A stretch of DNA of 33,785 nucleotides, taken from contig JBOHCK010000015.1 of NCBI GenBank assembly GCA_050698755.1, positions 1 to 33,785 on the forward strand. The letters run 5' to 3'. The notes under the pieces were generated by a model. The model saw only the letters and a list, made by a program, of their open reading frames with translations, searched no databases and was not told where the DNA came from. This document shows, piece after piece, positions 30,504 to 33,785 of this stretch (positions within the stretch are counted from its first letter, which is position 1; every line of letters begins with the position of its first letter). A program made the position numbers and the translations under genes. This DNA is from Palsa-504 sp050698755 (GTDB lineage: Bacteria > Actinomycetota > Actinomycetes > Streptosporangiales > Streptosporangiaceae).

Positions 30504-32171
30504 ATGACGCTGGTGCTGATCGGCCTGGTCGGCGGGATCATCACGGGCCTGTCCCCGTGTGTCCTGCCGGTGCTTCCCGTCGTCTTCCTCGGCAGCGGCA
30601 ACGCGGGTCCGGACGCGGAGTCGGCGCGGCGGCGGCCTTATCTCGTAGTCCTCGGCCTGACGCTGAGCTTCGCGGTCTTTACCCTGTTCGGCAGCCTCAT
30701 CCTGGCCAGCCTGCACCTGCCAGGCGACGCCATCCGCTGGCTCGGCCTGGCCCTGCTCGTGCTGGTCGGGCTCAGCCTGCTCGTGCCGCCGCTCGGTCAC
30801 CTGATCGAGCGGCCGTTCTACCGCTTCCCCCAGCGCGCCCTCGGCACCGGCCGCCACGGCTTCCTCCTCGGGGTCGCCCTCGGCGCGGTGTTCGTGCCGT
30901 GCGCGGGGCCGGTCCTCGCGGCCATCACCGTGGCGGGCGCGACCGGCCGCATCGGCCTCCGCACGATCGGCCTCACCCTAGGCTTCGCCGTCGGCACCGC
31001 GATCCCGCTGCTCGCCTTCGCGCTGGCGGGCCGCGGCCTGACCCAGCGGCTCGGGGCCTTCCGGCGGCGTCAGGGTGCCTTCCGCGCGGTCAGCGGTGCG
31101 GTGATGATCGTCCTGGCGGTCGCGCTGACGTTCAACCTCCCCGACATCATCCAGCGCGATCTCCCGAACTACACGCAAGGCGCCAGCAACGCGCTGGAGA
31201 AGGGCGCGGCCGCACCCCAGAGCGGCGGCGCGGCGCTGCAGGCCTGCCAGGAGGCGGCCCTCTACGGTGGCTCCGGGCTTGAGCAGTGCGGCCCCGCGCC
31301 GGCGTTCAGCGGCATCCAGCAGTGGCTGAACACCCCGGGCGGCAAGCCGATCAGCATGGCCTCGCTCAGGGGCAAGGTCGTCATCGTCGACTTCTGGGCC
31401 TACTCCTGCATCAACTGCCAGCGCGAGCTGCCGCACGTCGAGGCCTGGGCCAAGGACTACGCCGCCGACGGGCTCGTGGTCGTCGGCGTGCACACCCCCG
31501 AGTACGCCTTCGAGCACGTGCCTTCCAACGTCGCCGCCGGCGTCCGCCGGCTCGGCCTCACCTTCCCTGTCGCGCTCGACAACGCATACGACACCTGGAA
31601 CGCCTACGACAACCAGTCCTGGCCGGCGGCGTACCTTATCGACGCCAGCGGGCAGATCCGGCACGTCTCCATCGGGGAGGGCGACTACTCCTTCGAGGAG
31701 CAGCTCGTCCGCCGGCTGCTGCTCGCCGCGCACCCCGGGCTCACGCTGCCGCCGGCGACTAATGTCCCCGACACCACCCCGAATGACCCCGACCAGACGC
31801 CGGAGACCTATCTCGGGGCCGAGCGCGAACAGGGGTACGACGGCACCACCTACGCGACCGGCCAGTTCACGCTGCCTGCCACCCTCCCCTTGAACTCCTT
31901 CGCCCTCGCCGGGACCTGGACCATCGGCCAGCAGTCGATCACGGCAGGCCAGGGCGCCGTCCTCACGCTCGCCTTCCACGCCTCGTACGTCTACCTCGAC
32001 GTCGGAGGCACTGGTACGCTCACCGTCTCCTCCGGAGGCACGACCAAGGTCATCCGCGTGTCCGGCGCCCCCGACATCTACACCGTCGCCACCGAGCAGC
32101 CCGCCCGGGACGGCGCCGTGACCATCAGGCTCTCGCCCGGACTCCAGGCCTACTCGTTCACCTTCGGCTGA
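30504..32171 (+). CDS. DipZ-like fusion: CcdA membrane domain, thioredoxin domain, C-terminal beta domain
   Basis: The 555-residue protein joins three parts. Residues 1-220 are a CcdA/DsbD-type membrane domain of six helices with GLSPCVLPVLPVVFLG (Cys19) and VPCAGPVLAAITVAGATG, the two half-sites that carry electrons across the membrane. Residues about 270-420 are a TlpA-like thioredoxin domain outside the cell with active site FWAYSCINC (Cys302/Cys305). Residues about 460-555 form a beta-rich domain (YVYLDVGGTGTLTVSSGG) as in mycobacterial DipZ. It should pass reducing power from cytoplasmic thioredoxin to extracytoplasmic thiols. ATG 30504 has AGGAGG at seven bases; the upstream open frame is noncoding. 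Only gene fragments follow it. Confidence 0.92.
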   Translation: MTLVLIGLVGGIITGLSPCVLPVLPVVFLGSGNAGPDAESARRRPYLVVLGLTLSFAVFTLFGSLILASLHLPGDAIRWLGLALLVLVGLSLLVPPLGHLIERPFYRFPQRALGTGRHGFLLGVALGAVFVPCAGPVLAAITVAGATGRIGLRTIGLTLGFAVGTAIPLLAFALAGRGLTQRLGAFRRRQGAFRAVSGAVMIVLAVALTFNLPDIIQRDLPNYTQGASNALEKGAAAPQSGGAALQACQEAALYGGSGLEQCGPAPAFSGIQQWLNTPGGKPISMASLRGKVVIVDFWAYSCINCQRELPHVEAWAKDYAADGLVVVGVHTPEYAFEHVPSNVAAGVRRLGLTFPVALDNAYDTWNAYDNQSWPAAYLIDASGQIRHVSIGEGDYSFEEQLVRRLLLAAHPGLTLPPATNVPDTTPNDPDQTPETYLGAEREQGYDGTTYATGQFTLPATLPLNSFALAGTWTIGQQSITAGQGAVLTLAFHASYVYLDVGGTGTLTVSSGGTTKVIRVSGAPDIYTVATEQPARDGAVTIRLSPGLQAYSFTFG

Positions 32172-32199
32172 GCAGCGGGGTTTCTGGCAGCATGACGGC

Positions 32200-32334
32200 A
32201 TGGACCTCGACATTCCCCTGCCGGTGATCGGGATGGTCCACACCAGCCATGCCGAGCTAGAAGCCACGCCGATCCAGGCGGGACTCAACCGCGCCGAGCA
32301 CGGGACCATCGACATCGCCGACGATGGGCGGTGA
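32200..32334 (+). pseudogene. TrmO/TsaA-like N-terminal fragment
   Basis: ATG 32200 reads 44 codons, including PVIGMVHTSHAELEATPIQA and GLNRAEHGTIDIA, the opening of the TrmO (TsaA) tRNA methyltransferase family, where IGxVxS/T, TPxQxGL and GxIEI are conserved. The family then continues with YADGLxGLEGF, but here the frame ends at TGA 32332 right where a different gene fragment begins. About two thirds of the protein is missing. Confidence 0.65.
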
Positions 32335-32520
32335 CCTTCGATTGCGCAGACCCGGCGGCGCTGGCTGCGTTCTGGTGCCTGGCGCTGGGGTACGTCCAGG
32401 CTTCGCCGCCTGAGGGTTTCGCGAGCTGGCCTGACCGTGATCCGCGAAGATCAGCAAGATGGCATCCCGGACCATGTGGTCATGGCGGACCCGGAGGGAA
32501 ACGAATTCTGCGTGCTGTGA
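32331..32520 (+). pseudogene. Glyoxalase-like (Glyoxalase_6 type) gene with core deleted
   Basis: From GTG 32331 the frame reads VTFDCADPAALAAFW and LGYVQASPPEGFASWP, the N-terminal quarter of the actinobacterial glyoxalase-like family. A different frame, 32461-32520, reads GIPDHVVMADPEGNEFCVL and stop, the C-terminal end of the same family. The middle (~70 residues, with the KxxKNRxHxD block) is missing and the ends are out of frame by one base. The GTG overlaps the TrmO fragment's stop. Confidence 0.72.
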
Positions 32521-32541
32521 CCTCGCTGCTGGTGCCGTCCG

Positions 32542-32865
32542 CTATGGGCTGAGGTGCTCGTGAAGCACCTGCCAGTCCCCGTCGTTTCTGGCCAGTACGC
32601 TGGTTCCCCGGCCGCTACCTGACCGCGGTTGCCCGTCGATGATTCCGGTCCAGGCGAAGCGGTAGCGGCAGACCGCCTGGTTGCTGCCGGTTGCGATCCA
32701 TTCCAGCTCGCTGATCCGGTAGACCTCGTCGCGGATGGTGGCGAACGTCTGGCTGATGGCGGCGAGGACGGCGTCGCGGCCGCGGTGCGAGCCGTCGGTG
32801 AACCAGTAGACGGCGTCAGAGGCGATCAGCGGGGCGAGCCGGGCGATGCGCTTTACCGCCGGCCG
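32542..32865 (-). pseudogene. NTF2/SnoaL-like domain fragment without start
   Basis: The minus strand is open from 32985 to the TAG at 32542 and encodes a SnoaL/NTF2-like domain: KRIARLAPLIASDAVYWFTD, GRDAVLAAISQTFATIRDEV, YRFAWTGIIDGQPRSGSGRG and DWQVLHEHLSP at the end. There is no ATG, GTG or TTG in frame before the domain, and its N-terminal helix seems replaced by unrelated sequence that is the antisense of a methyltransferase fragment. It is therefore probably 5'-truncated. Confidence 0.6.
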
Positions 32866-33208
32866 GACGCGCGGATCGCGGCGCGGATCAGCCAGGCTCT
32901 GGGCGCGGCGCGCACCGTGCTGAAGGTCGGGGCCGGAGCGGGTGCTTATGAGCCGGTAGACCGCCAGGTCACCCCGGTCGAGCCGTCAGCATCGATGCGC
33001 GCCCAGCGGCCGGCCCGAGGCGCTCCTTGACCCCTCGGCCCGGCGGTCGTGCTCGGCGTGGAGCTTCGTCGGTGCCGCGGTGCACGACCGCTTCACCAGG
33101 GAACGGGCCCGCGACCTGGCCGACGGGACCTGGGATGACCGCTACGGCTACCTGCGCGCCCAGCGCGCCTTCGACGGATCCCTGATCCTGGTCACCGCGC
33201 AGCCCTAA
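32848..33208 (+). pseudogene. Class I methyltransferase gene with core deleted
   Basis: Bases 32848-33030 read ALYRRPDARIAARISQALG, then TVLKVGAGAGAYEPVDRQVT and VEPSASMRAQRP before TGA. This is the N-terminal part of a type-11 SAM methyltransferase, with motif I VGAGAGxYEP and the acidic EPS. In another frame, about 33077-33208, HDRFTRERARDLADGTWDDR and YGYLRAQRAFDGSLILVTAQ match the C-terminal end of the same family. Roughly 130-150 residues between are missing. The first few residues are lost too, at the junction with the antiparallel NTF2-like fragment. Confidence 0.65.
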
Positions 33209-33785
33209 CGAGGCTCGGGCAACGGGAGGCGCTTCTTGGCCTCTTGGTACAGGTCGGCAGGCAGTGGCCCCTTCTCCGCGATGGCCATGTTGCTGGCCAG
33301 GTGGACCGGGTTCGACGTGCCGACGATCGTGGTCGACAGGCCAGGGTGGCTGAGCGTGAAGCGCAGGACGAACTCCATGTTGCTGATGCCCGCCTCACTA
33401 AGCAGGTCGGCGATGCCGGAGGCCTCCCAGTTCCGCTGGCCGACGCCAGGATCCTGGCCAAGCGGCCTGGCCTGCCAGTTCTTGTCCTCCGACGCGGCGC
33501 CGCGCGCCGCGCCGCCCCGGATCAACGTGCCCGCGCCGGCGCCGGCGGCCTCGGTGATGAGTTCCTCGTGATCGCGCTGGACCGCCGAGTACGGGATCTG
33601 GAAGACATCGAAGACGCCCATGGCGAGGTGATCAGGCAGGTTCGGCAGGATGCCCGACATGCCGATGAAGCGGATCTTGCCCTCGGCCTGCAAGTCCCTG
33701 AGCGTCTCGACCGTGTGGTTCTCCCCGAGCGTCGCCCGGCTCGGTGACATGTGCACCTGGACCAGGTCGAGGCGGTCGGTGCGCA
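33205..33785 (-). CDS. Aldo/keto reductase, N-terminus beyond the window
   Basis: The frame runs off the right edge, so the N-terminal half with the catalytic Asp/Tyr/Lys is not seen. The visible ~193 residues start RTDRLDLVQVHMSPSRAT, then TVETLRDLQAEGKIRFIGMS, FDVFQIPYSAVQRDHEELI, and end with MEFVLRFTLSHPGLSTTIVG, TSNPVHLASNMA and a short tail. These are the strand/helix pairs 5-8 of the AKR barrel and the NADP-binding GTSNPxHL segment. Members reduce aldehydes and ketones with NADPH; substrate unknown. Its stop (33205-33207) overlaps the stop of the methyltransferase fragment on the other strand. Confidence 0.88.
   Translation of the reverse strand, partial: RTDRLDLVQVHMSPSRATLGENHTVETLRDLQAEGKIRFIGMSGILPNLPDHLAMGVFDVFQIPYSAVQRDHEELITEAAGAGAGTLIRGGAARGAASEDKNWQARPLGQDPGVGQRNWEASGIADLLSEAGISNMEFVLRFTLSHPGLSTTIVGTSNPVHLASNMAIAEKGPLPADLYQEAKKRLPLPEPR

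Noticed and set aside
30978..32315. 445-codon minus-strand open frame opposite the DipZ-like gene
   Set aside because: Gly/Glu/Val-rich shadow without domain or ribosome site; the plus strand encodes three clear domains.
1..33785. Search for tRNA, rRNA, transposase, integrase and phage genes
   Set aside because: None seen on either strand by reading; the window shows no mobile-element signature despite the fragment-rich zones.

Overview
The window looks like chromosomal DNA of a high-GC member of the Actinomycetota. The evidence is strong G/C preference at codon third positions, GTG starts, a WhiB-family regulator, an LCP cell-wall ligase, two large LuxR-family ATP-binding (LAL) regulators and a DipZ-type protein. 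I cannot narrow it further from sequence alone. I see no rRNA, tRNA, CRISPR array, transposase, integrase or phage gene. Both edge genes are cut: the LCP protein at the left and an aldo/keto reductase at the right.

Layout. 1-4.5 kb: 3' part of an LCP gene, then on the minus strand a GH15 glucoamylase/trehalase-type hydrolase, a multi-pass membrane protein, and a WhiB gene preceded by an unannotated 48-residue reading frame that overlaps its start. 4.7-6.8 kb: a FAD/NAD disulfide oxidoreductase and a Bax-inhibitor-1 membrane protein, probably one operon. 7.0-11.6 kb: a complete, tightly packed minus-strand arginine deiminase operon (APC transporter, arcA, arcB, arcC), able to make ATP from arginine. 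11.9-18.4 kb: an alpha/beta-hydrolase that appears to have lost its nucleophile and overlaps a LAL regulator; a second LAL regulator runs tail to tail against the first with one base between stop codons. 18.8-22.6 kb: a membrane zinc-ribbon protein, an esterase lacking its core, a coupled redoxin / nitronate monooxygenase / B3-B4 domain run, a HAD remnant and a VOC protein. 22.8-25.2 kb: an HExxH protein, a small conserved-looking ORF, and msrB-msrA. 25.2-29.5 kb: a nucleotidyltransferase, a 59-residue peptide made almost entirely of a 12-residue repeat, a hydrolase/TetR divergent pair with repeated operator-like boxes, and a methyltransferase. 29.5-33.8 kb: a truncated GNAT-like gene, gamma-carbonic anhydrase, a DipZ-like three-domain protein, a 1-kb zone made only of gene fragments, and the aldo/keto reductase.

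Common thread. Many intact genes fit redox balance, low-oxygen energy supply and stress: arginine deiminase pathway, WhiB, disulfide oxidoreductase, one-Cys redoxin, MsrA/MsrB, DipZ, BI-1. This is inference from content; no shared regulatory site was shown.

Most unusual signal. At least four genes (an HSL-type esterase, a HAD phosphatase, a glyoxalase-like protein and a class I methyltransferase) keep recognisable N- and C-terminal ends while the catalytic middle is missing. Four more (response regulator, GNAT-like, TrmO-like, NTF2-like) survive as one end only. This is either a local history of many internal deletions or an assembly artefact, and it deserves a direct check. Other items to follow up are the repeat peptide, the reading frame and hairpin upstream of whiB, and the hydrolase without a nucleophile.
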